64,000 bases of DNA, taken from NCBI GenBank assembly GCA_009760855.2, contig WPIO01000033.1:2873501-2937500 (forward strand), written 5' to 3'. The stretch is from Cristatella mucedo. Its lineage: Eukaryota > Bryozoa > Phylactolaemata > Cristatellidae. The notes beneath the pieces were generated by a model, which was given only the letters and a program-made list of their open reading frames with translations, searched no databases and had not been told where the DNA came from. Position numbers and translations under genes: made by a program. This document shows, piece by piece, positions 49,309-58,679 of this stretch (within the stretch, counting starts at the first letter, position 1; each line of letters opens with the position of its first letter).

Positions 49309-52300
49309 GTAAGATTGGTCATCCTATGTGGAGAATTATCCACCATTTTGTGTTTTCTGATTAGTTTCAGGAAGAGCTGGCACTTTGTTGCTTCTGTACT
49401 GCTGTTGTTATACCTGTGCCTCATGTAGACTTGATCTGTGGATTTATCTACATAACTCCTAAAATTCTTATTGTATGTCAAGACCTACACTTACGCTGAT
49501 ATCAAATTGACCAACCCAAGCAGGAGGAGAGGTCTTGACGACTTCAAGCTGGAGGTAAGGTAAACGTATCACTTGATTGAACTTACAAATCTATCTTAAT
49601 TGTGAAGCACTGGCATTATATCTGCATCACAGAGCCACATAAGATATTAAGTCATGCTTATCAGGGTTAGCAAATGTACAGCCACATTGTAAGTGCACCA
49701 ATCGAGCCAGTGTTATGGAAGAGCACATGTATGCCTTCTATTTTCGAGTCTTATTGCATTCTTGTTTTTGTCTCTGGATTATGTCTTCACAGCAAATCCT
49801 TCGTATAGCTTCAAACTGTGACTGATAATAATATACTTGATAGAGCGCCCTCAGAACTCAATCTCGTTCCAGGCACTTTACATTATCTGCAAAGGAAACA
49901 CGATCGAATGGTGAATGGTGTCATGCTTGATAAACAACAAGAATAACATAGTTAGGGGTGACATGCACAGGGTCAGCATGTAAGTGTGGTTAGTGGCAGC
50001 ATGCAACAGTGTCAGCATTCATAAGCACATAAAGGGCAAAACACAAGGACCCTCTTTATGCTGTCATAAATAGGTGCGTTTTTAGTTTCTTTTTAAATGT
50101 GGTCAAGTCAGCAATGTCGTGACGGAAGTCGGGAGTGAGTTCCAGGCTTTGGGAGCATACGAACCAAAAGCATGGTCTCCAAAGGATTTGAGGTTTGTAC
50201 GAGGTATAGGTAAACAGTTAGTTTGCGAAAAGCCGGTGGTACTATGCTTGGCCTTGTGGGGGAGTAGATCTGATAGGTAGGCTGGAGCCAAAGAATGAAG
50301 GGACCTAAAATTGAGTGATACAACCTTGAAGTCGATCCGTTGCTTCACTGGTAGCCAGTGCAGGTTGGCAAGAAGTGGTGTGATATGGCAACTGCAATGC
50401 TCACGACAGACAAGCCTAGCTGCCGAGTTTTGCGCCAGCTGTAAGTGCCTGATTGCACAAGCCCGTAGACCAGCAAGCACTGAGTTACACAAGTCAAGAT
50501 GGGATGTCACAAATGCATGGACCAAGTTAGACATGGTATCCCTATCTAAATAAGCCCGAGTTTTAGCAATGTTATGTAGCTGAAAGTAGGCAGACTTGGT
50601 TGTGGAGCTGGTGTGGTCGTCTAACCAAAGGTCACTTTGGAACATGAGACCTAGATTTCGTGCAGATTCAATGGGAGAAATGCTAGCAGAGCCGATTTTG
50701 AGCATTTGCCTTTCCAATTTCTGAATCACACCTGGTTTGCCCGTAACTAGTAAGTTAGTTTTATCATCATTCAATTTAAGAAAATTTGATTCCATCCATG
50801 TGCAGATGTCATCAATACTTGCAGGAAGGGAGTTGAGAGAATTTGGCATGCTCGAGGGCTAGGAGGGATCAAAGCAACGTTACAACTGAGTGTCATCTGC
50901 ATAGAAGTGAAAGCCTAGATTGTGCTTGGCAATCACATCGGCAAGAGGGGGTGTATACACCGTGAAAAGAACCAGACCCAGTACAGAGCCCTGAGGTACC
51001 CCATATTTCACACATACCTTGGATGATCTTTGTCCATTCACATCAATACTCTGGAGTCTCCCACTGAGATAGGACCTTAACCATTGCAGAGCAATACCAG
51101 TGATGCCCAGGCGAGATGGGAGGTGCTCAAGAAGGACTTGGTGATCGATAGTATCAAAAGCTGCCGAAAGATTGAGCAAAACAAGCAGAGGTAGTCTATG
51201 GATGTCTGCATTCCTAATTAGGTCGTTGTACACCGAAGCAATGCTGACTCTGTGGAGTGATTAGCTCTAAAGCCAGACTGGAACTTACTAGCAAGGTTTG
51301 AAGTTTCAAAATATGAGTTCAGCTGGTCTGCCACCACTCGTTCCAGTGTCTTTGATAGAAATGGTAGAAGGGAGACTGGGCGGTAGTTGTTCAAGCTCTC
51401 TTGGTCTAGTGTCGCTTTCTTGAGTAGTGGCCTGGCTACAGCTTTTTGAAAGGTGCTGGGACATGACCTGAGGCTAATGACATATTAATGATGTCAGTTG
51501 TGCATGGCAGCAGCAGATCAATGAAACATAGGAGCAGGACAGTGGGAATAGGGTCTAAAGGACTTGTTGTCTTCTTTGATTGGAATATGAACTTCAGGAC
51601 TAGATCACTAGTGACCTACTTGAATGTAGACATTTTGAGGTGCTGTAAGTAATCGAGGGACAGCATCCTAGGGGGGATGCTGCCATCGCAGGGATGGGCT
51701 CCCTGATCTTGTCTATCTTCTGGACAAAGAAGCTAGAAAAGCGATCAGCTAGATCATCACAGGGATCATTAGGTAAGGAGCTAACCTGAGAGTGGTTGAG
51801 GAGATGACTGATGGTCGACATCAGCATTTTTGGATTGTGCATCTGTGATTCAACAATGTTTTATAGAAGCTAGGCTTGGCCTTTGCTAGGATCGATTGGT
51901 ACGACCTACAGTAGTGCTCGTATGCCTGTCGATGGACAGTTAGTCCTGATCTTTTGTATGCTTTTTCAAGCTTGCGCTTAGTAAACCTAGCTAGTTTAAT
52001 GTCTGTGGTTAGCCATAGGCCGTCTGGGCGAGGGTGTACAGTGCATTTAGTCAGAAGTGCAAACTCGTCGAGCATGTTAGTGTCGTGTTGTAGCTTTCTA
52101 CCAATAATGACAGATCGGAAGGGGGACTGAGCAGCAGAGGTGAGGCAGATATTCTCGCATGGTCATCGATGGGCAAGGGTCTTGCGGTTTTGCAATTTAC
52201 AGGTGATTTTAGAGGAGGAGGAGGGCACACATTGTAGACTGAATGAGATCTGCATGTGGACAGATAAGCAGGATTTGGAAGTAATTGGTGATGACAAAGT

Positions 52301-55300
52301 ACAGTTGTATGAGAAAATTTGGTCGAATGTATGACCCTTGATGTGAGTAGGCCCATGCATATGAACCACAAGAGATAGTGAGTCATTCAATGCATGAAAT
52401 TCAGTGCTGAAGGCATCAGATAAGTTATCGCCGAGCTGGTTTGGTACAGTGGTTAAGGTGCTTGCCCCAACCAAGGTCTGGCTGAGGTCGTGGGCTCGAG
52501 CCCCGTGGCATATGTTAAGCGCCTGAATAGAGATTAATTCTCTTGCCGTGCTATACAGATAAATTATATATAGTTATATATATATATCAAAATTAATTTT
52601 GAAATCATCCATAATGACGAGGGATCAATTTTTTGCACACATAATCGAAATGAGATCGTAGAAATCTGAGATTAAGGAGTAGTTGGTACCTGATAGACTA
52701 CTGCCACCATCGATAGTTTGTTGTCGGGTGAAATCAAGACAGTCGATTCGAAAGACTGCTCCGAGGTTACTGCAAATGGCTTGAAGTCGAATTTCGAGCG
52801 CATGATAATTAATAGCAGCTCCACCTCCAGTTTTGATTGATCTAAGGGTGTGAAAGAATGAGAAACCAGTCTGGGTAGCGTCTTTCATTGTAACACAGTT
52901 TGCCGATTTTAGCCAAGTTTCAGTCAAGGCGAGCAGGCCGAGACCATTTTCAGTAATAAGGCTGCTTATTACTAGAGGTTGATTGCATATTATTGACCGA
53001 TACCCCGACCAATTGCCAGCCTGGGCATAAGACAGGTTGTAAAAAGTGTTTCTCTTGACCTACGACATCAAGCCCTAAGCCATTACAAAACGCCCACTTA
53101 TGCTAGTAATACTACACATGCATCTCAATTAGCACAAATAGAAGGCTGACCTTATTTTAGAACTAAGTGAAATGATGTTTCAGATACTACCTGGTTCTCA
53201 TTTATGAAAGCAGAAGTTCTTTTGATAACCCAATTAGTAAGGCTTCTATGTGGACTGTTCTTAGCTTAGGGCTCAGGTGCTTGCACTTCATAACCCAGTT
53301 TGTAGGTTTGAGTCCTGAAGCAGGCGTTTTCTTATTACCTACTCCAAGCAGGAGTGAGCTAATGGCTCTTCTGCTGCTATATAAATGAGGCTGTTGGATC
53401 AGCTAACTTTATTTACTGCTGAGGAGGTGGTATGCATCCACCGACTGGGAGTTAGTTTTGTGGATCCTTCGGCTTCTGTTTATTGAACATCGTGGAAGAG
53501 TCGGGAGCAACCCAGGCATCTTGGCGGAGAGCAGATTTCAGAGCTTACGTGTACTTCTGATGAATGCTGATTGGTGCTCATGATAACCTCGTGTCCATTG
53601 AAGATTGTGTCTCAAATTTATTCCGATAATTTTTTGCTTTTGGTAGAAACCTTCATGCTAGCTTTAACTTTAATAAACATTTAGGCCTCATACACATTGA
53701 GGCGATTGAACTCGAATGCAAGTTTGTCCTTCAGTTATCAGTTATGGCAAATAACGTGTGATTGCATTGAGCTTAGGTCTGGGTTCAAATCCCAGCTGAT
53801 ATTTGCTGTCGTTTTAGGAAACCAGCCCATCTATAAGCTTTTGGAATTTGTGTGCCGTGCTCGTTATTCCACCGTAGGGCCTAAACTGTGAGCTCTGAAA
53901 CGCACATGCTACAGTTAATGTAGAGGTTTTCAAGATCACAAAATCTGTCTCCGGTGAAACGTTGTCACTTTTGCACATATGATACAATTTCGGCTAATTT
54001 GCTCTAGTGGCTAGCCTCAACAATGTATCCGATTGTATAAGATGGCATCTTGTTGTTCAGGAATGAGCATTCGTGGCATGTTTGTGTAATTAATAGGCAA
54101 GCATACGCTTTGATGCATGTCATCTGTCACTATCATTGCTTTTAGATGCCACTTAAGTTATTTTCTGACGGCACTCAGTTCCAAGCAGGTGCAAGGACAC
54201 CGGGGGTTCTTTTTTGTTAATTGTTCCTTGATTCTTTTTGCTTTTTTATTTCCGAATATGTAATACCCAGGTCTGCTCAGTAGTGCCACGGTTACTTGCA
54301 TACCTTAAGACTGCCGAATTCTCACACAAAAATTAGGCATCTTGCAACTAAAAAACACCTCAAGGCATTTAACGCAAGGTGAATTATATCTGATTCGGCT
54401 AAGGGGTACGAACTCAAGGATCTAGTAGCAGCATGGTGAATGAGATGGAATGTATTTCTGTCTGGAACTCCACAAAGTCATAAAGACTATGTGGGTGTTA
54501 CCCAGGAGAGTTTTGTATAGCACACTCACAGCCTAAGTGGCTTTCAGTATGCGTTCGGTAGCCAACAGACTTTTTCTCACACAACAAAGAGAAAATGGGA
54601 AGCATAGCAGAGTCAGGAAAGCAGTTGAGGTAGTGAGTAGCATGGAAGTAGCAGCTCAAGACCGCTGGAAAGGATGGGCCATAATCGGCAGCAGGAGAGT
54701 ATAGTTGTCGTTGCATAAGAATTGTGGAAGCGAGTTCCACAGTCTAGGACCTGCAGAGCTAAAGCTTCTGTCAGATATTGACATTGCTCCCAATATTGTT
54801 GCATTGTTATTCATATATATATATGTGTGTGTATATATATGCTCGATGTGTTTACGGAAGGCCCCACTAGCTCAAGGTATCTAATCCTGAAACGGTGCCA
54901 TTTTAGGATTGAAATGCATATTTTTGTATGTAGCAATAACTTACAAACAATTGCCCGTTTGATAAGCAGACAAAATGTATCGATTTCAGCCAAGTCATGC
55001 ATAGGTGTGCTACTGATTATAATTTTTGCAATTACAGCTCTCTTGAAATGAATAGTAGCTTTTATGATTAGAAAGCCTCCGATAAAATAAATACTGAATT
55101 TGTATTCTCATGGAGAACGAAAATCGCATATTTGTGTGGCCACAGAATGCACTTATAAGCCTTCTAAGCTTGAATAAGTGAGTATCATAAAACCACTTTA
55201 GTGGTCCAGGCTTACAATATAAGTACTCTTTCTTATGGAAAATGCTGAGCTTTCAAATCTGCAGATTTCTGTAGGCCGTTTAGCCAGTAGTGACCTACCA

Positions 55301-55477
55301 CGAGCTGCTCCCAGCAACCATGGCATAGCAAACTCTCCATTCGTAGTTAGGGTTATTTCGTGAGGTCTGCTATCTGCTTTGGATCCCTTAAGTGGTAGTT
55401 TTACATTAGATCTCATTAACTGTAACCGTCACAAAGAAACAGGGAAGCCAACTTGATGTCACAATATGTGTGTGCCT

Positions 55478-55523
<46 letters not shown>

Positions 55524-57800
55524 TGCGCGTGCATGCATACCTCCATTTTTCACTCCACAAAGCCATTACGAATAAGTTAGTGTTAAGCTGTCTAGTTTTC
55601 TATTGTGCACTAAAAAGCCTAAGCGAAATGGAGAAATTGAGAAGCATAGCTTAGTCAGGACAGTCAAAGAAGTTCTTATGGTGATGATAATAATAGTATT
55701 AAGAAAAATACTTTTGTCCCGTGGTAGTGAGTATTACTTCCTTATTGCTAATGCATCAGAAATACAGAATATGGAAGGTTATTATTCACTAATCACTTTG
55801 CTTTTGTGACCAGGATAGTGATTCACTTGAAATTAACCCTTTTCTGATGGGAAAACTGACAAATTTCCTTTCTTGTGATTTGCTTTTACTCAATAAAAAT
55901 TGCAAATGAATTGAAATTAAAATATATATTTACTCTGAGATCAGACAAAAATGAACACTCAATAGGGTTCAGAAACGATTAATGTTCTAGATCTCCGGCT
56001 ATAAAAAAAATATGGCTTTCGGGTATCACCTGCTGTGCAACAGTCCCATGCCATTACTCCTCAGCCACCAAACTGTCTGCTGAAGGCAGTCATTGCTGTA
56101 TGCTTCAATAATAAGCTGCTTCATATGTGTCCCCTTACCAGTATAAGAACTTTCATTCATCAGCCCACACAATTTTTTGCCAGTCATCCCAGTTCGAGTG
56201 GGCATGGTTCCAAGCTCATCGAAGGTGCCTTAATGTTTTTAGAAAGTGTTCGATGGACAATCGTCTGCAGTATATCTTGTCCGTGTACCCCCTCCAACAG
56301 AATGGTTGATTCGCTCAGCTTTAAGAACTGTCGTAAGTTGATATGTCTTACCTACCCTTTTTGCTGGAGCAAATCTTTTTCAAGACTTGCCTTTTCACAG
56401 CCCTGTCATCCGATCGCTGTCCAGCTTAAGTCGACGACACTGTTTACTTGTTTCCATCGTACCAAGTTGCAATTGCTTTTCGATATTGTAGCCCACACTG
56501 TTATAAGAAATTATAAGTGCTCTTGCAATTCCCACCTGGTTCTAGCCTACAAAATGCAGCCCCTAAATTTGCCCTTTCGTGAAGGCATGAATCTGCCTTG
56601 CTTTACCCATCTCTCAGTGCTTGTTAGCTACTCTACCACATCCACATTTTTTTGCGAAAGGAAGTCGCCAATACTAGCTCTCTGGGAAATATCACTGCAC
56701 AGACAAAATTGCTTTAGCGTCTGATACTTGTACCATTGTTAGCAAGTTCCATCAACATTGATTAGATGTCACCCTCAAATGTATTTTTCCACCTCTTGAA
56801 GATAATTTCTTGTTGAATTCGCGTCTGCACGTGTAGGTGATGGGAACTACTTTGTTTAGTATGGATTTATATGGGCATTAGTATGTGGTGCATCTGAGTA
56901 AGTCCCATCGGGAGAGGTCTTGGTCATCTTACTTTCCCTTTTCCAGTTATCGCTTAAACTTTTGAAAGCACCTACAACTGTGCTACTATAAGTTTACTCC
57001 CTGGTGGGTTGCCCAAGAGGTCGCCATGGCCTCTGCAAATACTTTTGAACTGGGCGGCCAACTTGGAGACGAGCGAAAAACATTAGTATCATTAACCCCA
57101 TGGGTTAAGTTAAGTTAGTTATGGTTTAAGTATTTTTACTGGGTTACCGTGTAAAAAGTGATTTCAGTTCAGAATGCAGCGTGCTGTCTATTTGGCTTGG
57201 TGCAGGACAACTTGTTAACTAGTTCCTTCAGATCCATCTGAGCCAGCAGATTAGCAGCTCAAAATAGTCATATCAAAGCAGTTGGAGAAGTGCTGTCTCT
57301 GGACTATTTGCCTAAGCATGAGTGGCTAGCAGGGTCAAATCATTTTTATGAAAGAGTAAACACATTTTATAGACAATCTGTTGGGTGCATGCCAGTTTTG
57401 GTAGCCTAAAAAATTGATTTTCAGCAGGTTTATCGAGCCTCTTTATTGACTGTCTTGTTCCAAGTATTATTATTCAGAGTCCGTGCAGTTTTCTGAGCGT
57501 TAAAAGGGTCTTGCTCCTCCATATTAATTGACCTTTGCTAAGTTTTCGATACAGAGAGTCCGATATGTGGGCTATTTGGAAGGAGGCATGCTCGGGCTTC
57601 CCTGTAGTAGGTGTTTTTTGGAATGTGCTAAAATATTGCTTGCTGAATGTCGCTACTTGATGAAGAAGAGACTTTTTGCTTTTCAGAAATACCTGAGTGC
57701 GACCGAGTTCGAGCGGGTCTTGGGAATGACCCCTCAGGAGTTCAACCTGATGGCCGAGTTCAAAAGGAATGACTTGAAGAGGAAGGCTGATCTTTTTTAG
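34672..57800 (+). CDS. ABLIM: Actin-binding LIM protein (abLIM/UNC-115, dematin family), C-terminal half with villin headpiece
   Basis: abLIM proteins bind F-actin through a C-terminal headpiece and carry four N-terminal LIM domains; dematin is the LIM-less relative. Eleven exons chain without a phase conflict: 34672-34810, 35189-35236, 35810-36007, 36434-36636, 36723-36831, 39941-40045, 40152-40231, 44901-45000, 46982-47022, 49483-49554, 57687-57800, totalling 1209 nt. Family landmarks in order: HFHRPD (vertebrate HFHRPDQG), [13 protein letters not shown] (near KIETDHWPGPPS), [16 protein letters not shown] (near NSGLGQLILKEEM), [19 protein letters not shown] (near PKIFPYEMLMVTNRGR) and the 36-residue headpiece core ending in ADLF. 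The 5' end and true start are unknown and no LIM exon was found. Introns hold many LINE and SINE insertions; the last is 8.1 kb. ABLIM paralogue or dematin identity is not resolved. Confidence 0.9.
35076..35093. promoter_or_regulatory. Tandem perfect CRE sites
   Basis: Two complete palindromic TGACGTCA motifs two bases apart, with a CACGTG E-box at 35114-35119, in the abLIM intron after exon a. CRE motifs bind CREB/ATF factors; a role as intronic enhancer or internal promoter is inferred. Confidence 0.4.
35189..35236 (+). CDS. ABLIM: abLIM-like exon b
   Basis: A 48-nt exon completing HFHRPD and encoding [15 protein letters not shown], the place of the vertebrate GINIYRKPPIYKQ segment. Acceptor AATTTCAG, donor GTAAGT, phase 1 on both sides. 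Confidence 0.8.
35810..36007 (+). CDS. ABLIM: abLIM-like exon c
   Basis: Encodes a Ser/Arg-rich start, then [20 protein letters not shown] and [17 protein letters not shown] placed the start after TTTTTTTAAG because it is the acceptor matching phase 1; donor GTAAGC. The first ~8 residues are the least certain. Confidence 0.75.
36434..36636 (+). CDS. ABLIM: abLIM-like exon d
   Basis: Acceptor TTCGTAG, donor GTAGGT. Encodes a basic helix (LRKKTLRRL), an acidic patch (VDDDDEDYQ) and [20 protein letters not shown], the conserved amphipathic segment ahead of the headpiece linker. Confidence 0.88.
36723..36831 (+). CDS. ABLIM: abLIM-like exon e
   Basis: Acceptor TTATTTCAG, donor GTGAGT. Encodes [20 protein letters not shown] then [13 protein letters not shown], a Ser/Pro-rich linker. 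Phase 0 in, phase 1 out. Confidence 0.85.
37655..38620 (-). repeat. LINE family B, 3' half
   Basis: The (AAT)n tail, the family 3' UTR and a decayed RT C-terminus with [20 protein letters not shown] follow on the minus strand up to the RT/C-terminal region. Confidence 0.75.
38615..39000 (+). repeat. LINE family B fragment, opposite orientation
   Basis: Decayed RT C-terminal block from cggtttgtccatgcgtttgt to aatcctttggagaccgtgcc, meeting the minus-strand copy head to head. It lacks the 3' UTR. Confidence 0.65.
39001..39589. other. abLIM intron, unassigned
   Basis: A 96-codon + frame at 39130-39420 has no known motif. A short inverted pair (agtgcttgagattattaaattgta-like, ~39040-39080) could fold. 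Confidence 0.3.
39590..39830 (+). repeat. Fragment of another non-LTR element (endonuclease-RT linker)
   Basis: Frames contain [20 protein letters not shown], which resembles the LDKHAP segment between endonuclease and RT in jockey-superfamily LINEs. One frame change. Confidence 0.45.
39941..40045 (+). CDS. ABLIM: abLIM-like exon f
   Basis: Acceptor CTATTTTCAG, donor GTTAGT. Encodes [20 protein letters not shown] then [14 protein letters not shown]. Phase 1 on both sides. Confidence 0.85.
40152..40231 (+). CDS. ABLIM: abLIM-like exon g
   Basis: Acceptor GTTATTGCAG, donor GTTAGT. Encodes [20 protein letters not shown] then PGAFVY; the SSLP piece recalls the Ser/Leu/Pro motifs in the vertebrate linker. 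Phase 1 in, 0 out. Confidence 0.83.
40590..40858 (-). repeat. Unclassified dispersed repeat, copy 2
   Basis: Reverse complement of the repeat at 1904-2143. A SINE2-type end fragment (aggctgttaaatcagctaac) lies just before it at 40546-40565. Confidence 0.6.
40880..42260 (-). repeat. LINE family B-like, endonuclease end to RT motif A
   Basis: Minus-strand frames include [20 protein letters not shown] (RT motif A) and upstream segments matching the 49.8-53.0 kb copy, with many breaks. The 3' half is missing, so it is truncated on both sides. Confidence 0.65.
42895..42962 (+). repeat. LINE family B 3' tail
   Basis: Carries gaaagagattctgagttctc followed by the (ATTATT) tail; a minimal 5'-truncated insertion. 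Confidence 0.65.
42963..44044. other. abLIM intron, unassigned
   Basis: Overlapping frames of 71-141 codons on both strands (42652-43365) look partly protein-like, but I recognise no family. The rest shows nothing. Confidence 0.3.
44045..44145 (+). repeat. LINE family B fragment
   Basis: Encodes a decayed [20 protein letters not shown], the block just after the RT catalytic core in family B. Confidence 0.55.
44146..44900. other. abLIM intron, unassigned
   Basis: Bases 44480-44580 resemble a diverged family B tail in reverse. A 104-codon + frame (44147-44461) shows no motif. Confidence 0.3.
44901..45000 (+). CDS. ABLIM: abLIM-like exon h
   Basis: Acceptor TTCGTTGCAG, donor GTGAGC. Encodes [20 protein letters not shown] then [13 protein letters not shown]. 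Phase 0 in, 1 out. Ser-rich with likely phosphorylation-type sites. Confidence 0.85.
45250..45920 (-). repeat. LINE family B 3' portion
   Basis: The tail, 3' UTR motifs and RT C-terminus ([20 protein letters not shown]) on the minus strand; internal gaps and stops. Confidence 0.75.
46225..46500 (-). repeat. LINE family A 3' end
   Basis: Shares ccacaaagccacatagacta and the rest of the family A 3' block in reverse; truncated before the RT motif. Confidence 0.7.
46982..47022 (+). CDS. ABLIM: abLIM-like exon i (41-nt small exon)
   Basis: Acceptor GCGTTTATCAG, donor GTAAGC. Encodes [13 protein letters not shown]. An acceptor 29 bases upstream would give a stop; this one keeps phase 1 in, 0 out. 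It leads into the tyrosine-rich motif before the headpiece. Confidence 0.72.
47023..48439. other. abLIM intron, unassigned
   Basis: More than 1.4 kb with no long frame and no match to the repeat families here. Confidence 0.35.
48440..48610 (+). repeat. SINE2 copy with intact B box
   Basis: A-box-like tagcacactaggtaagg and a perfect B box GGTTCGAATCC at 48505-48515, then gatcctttattgcc and aggctgttaaatcagctag. The best reference copy for this family. Confidence 0.8.
48611..49239. other. abLIM intron, unassigned
   Basis: The minus-strand 121-codon frame at 48741-49106 has no recognisable domain. Confidence 0.3.
49240..49304. repeat. (TC)n microsatellite
   Basis: About 65 bp, 178 bases before abLIM exon j; could merge with its polypyrimidine environment. 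Confidence 0.96.
49483..49554 (+). CDS. ABLIM: abLIM-like exon j
   Basis: Encodes [20 protein letters not shown] and FKLE, the start of the headpiece region (vertebrate FPYEMLMVTNRGR...TRLER). Phase 0 on both sides; donor GTAAGG. The acceptor (GTATGTCAAG) is weak, but sequence identity supports it. Confidence 0.87.
49825..53040 (-). mobile_element. LINE family B, nearly full-length non-LTR retrotransposon, inactive
   Basis: In minus-strand order: endonuclease start ([14 protein letters not shown]), the Gly-rich loop ([13 protein letters not shown]), a decayed GDFN motif ([11 protein letters not shown]), a SINE1 insertion, the endonuclease end ([16 protein letters not shown]), RT motif A ([19 protein letters not shown]), [14 protein letters not shown], motif [11 protein letters not shown], then a 248-codon open stretch to the C-terminus ([14 protein letters not shown]), a ~250-bp 3' UTR and an AAT-type tail. 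The domain order fits an APE-endonuclease LINE of the jockey superfamily (CR1/L2-like); the clade is not determined. Several frame breaks make it dead. It sits antisense in the last abLIM intron. Confidence 0.92.
52432..52592 (+). mobile_element. SINE1 copy inside the LINE endonuclease
   Basis: tRNA-like head (tggtacagtggttaaggtgc), B-box-like gtcgtgggctcgagccccgt, tail aagcgcctgaatagagatta, then an AT-rich end. It splits the LINE coding sequence between the KINFD and NLSDAF segments. The flanks cagataagttat and cagataaattat may be a target-site duplication, but the second is part of the SINE tail in other copies. Confidence 0.8.
53255..53415 (+). repeat. SINE2 copy, diverged
   Basis: B-box-like aggtttgagtcctgaagc, a rattacctactcc-type middle and the end motif aatgaggctgttggatcagc. 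Confidence 0.6.
53416..54454. other. abLIM last intron, unassigned
   Basis: A tRNA-like ggttcaaatccc at 53781-53792 stands alone. No ORF of interest. Confidence 0.3.
54455..54785 (-). repeat. LINE family A 3' end
   Basis: Nearly complete family A 3' block in reverse, reaching the frame that encodes the first part of the WNSLP motif; highly similar to 26.4 kb. Confidence 0.75.
55479..55520. repeat. (GT)n microsatellite
   Basis: About 40 bp of GT, then a GCGTGC-rich extension to about 55535. Confidence 0.95.
55540..55690 (-). repeat. LINE family A fragment
   Basis: Diverged family A end (ccacaaagccattacgaata) in reverse, truncated. Confidence 0.5.
55980..56640 (-). mobile_element. Tc1/mariner-like transposase relic
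   Basis: The minus strand starts [15 protein letters not shown], then after a stop GLHFVG and [18 protein letters not shown], a typical Tc1-type N-terminal helix-turn-helix (MGK...L..FERGQI.GL...G.....IAR.L..S..TV). Further on come [18 protein letters not shown] and, after breaks, [18 protein letters not shown], which fits the catalytic DES block, and NGMGLL near the VMVWG position. Stops and shifts abound. The C-terminal DxxPKH and SPDLNPIE regions were not found. The 229-codon + ORF over this stretch is the antisense shadow. Confidence 0.7.
56641..57686. other. abLIM last intron, 3' part
   Basis: No further element recognised. The last ~26 bases form the branch/polypyrimidine context (actttttgcttttcag) of the headpiece exon. 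Confidence 0.4.
57687..57800 (+). CDS. ABLIM: abLIM-like last exon: villin headpiece core
   Basis: Acceptor TTGCTTTTCAG, stop TAG. Encodes [20 protein letters not shown] then [17 protein letters not shown]. Length and pattern match the 35-36 residue headpiece subdomain: LS..EF..VFGM at the first helix, K/R-rich last helix and the terminal LF. The highly conserved Trp (LPLWK... in villin and abLIM) is Phe here. Headpieces bind F-actin with this last helix and the hydrophobic cap. Confidence 0.95.
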   Translation, partial: KYLSATEFERVLGMTPQEFNLMAEFKRNDLKRKADLF

Positions 57801-58559
57801 AGCTGTGCCAGTGTTGATCGAGGCTGAGCAAGCAGGGTACTGACCGTGGCTGAGTCAACCAGCCTAGTGTCGACCGGGCCACCCCTTTGGTCTGCTCTTA
57901 TTCATTGCAGCTTATTCATTGCAGCCACCGAGTGTATATCCCCCTGCTTGTCGCAGGCCGTGTAGTGCCAGGTAGCGTCTTTGATCTTGGCAAGCAGGCA
58001 TCTCGCACATGCACATGACAGCCGTAGCTATTTTGCAGCTTCTCCAGTCTGTACTAAGTGCTCGAAGCTAATAGCCGGTAACACATTAGTTGGTTGCTCA
58101 GCTCCATGCAGCTCTGCCGTACGGTGTGTTGCTATGTGGCAACTCAGTCTTTAATGGTGCAAGCTTGTTTGTATAGGGTGTGAAACAAGCTCCGTGATGA
58201 TCGGTTGCCACTTGCATGGCTTATACTAGATGTGCATGCTTGCAATTTGTTATAGGAATTGTACAAGGGCTCTCTGCTAAGTTTCTTTCTTTTCAGACAC
58301 AGCAGGTGTTTAGGTAACACTGCTGGTGTTGCATTTTTATTTTTCTCACTAGACGCTTGGCAATTCGGAAAAGTCTGCTCTGTGGAATGAGTGTGACAGA
58401 TCAGCTGGGACGTCCACGTCGATTGCATAGCCTCTTTTCAACTGATCCCCTGCGTGCTGCCATCTGTGTATGGGAGACGATACGTGTCTATTCTTTACTG
58501 TCTCGGCACTGTCAGTATTTCCTTACTTCGACGTGGGTGGATCCATTCGCGATTGTGTG

Positions 58560-58614
<55 letters not shown>

Positions 58615-58673
58615 CATGATTGACTATTGCTCTTAGAATGCCGTGCTGGGCAACTGGTGGCCCTGTTAAATAG
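57801..58673 (+). other. ABLIM: abLIM-like 3' UTR
   Basis: 873 bases from the stop to the first AATAAA, with a GT microsatellite near its end. No other coding signal. Confidence 0.5.
58555..58613. repeat. (GT)n microsatellite
   Basis: About 58 bp of GT with a GTGA-type start, in the predicted 3' UTR. Confidence 0.96.
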
Positions 58674-58679
58674 AATAAA
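58674..58679 (+). terminator. Candidate polyadenylation signal (AATAAA) of the abLIM-like gene
   Basis: First canonical hexamer after the stop, about 870 nt downstream, followed by T/GT-rich sequence. Confidence 0.45.

Noticed and set aside
56035-56724. 229-codon ORF on the + strand
   Set aside because: The minus strand of the same bases carries Tc1-like transposase motifs; the + frame has no domain and looks like its antisense shadow.
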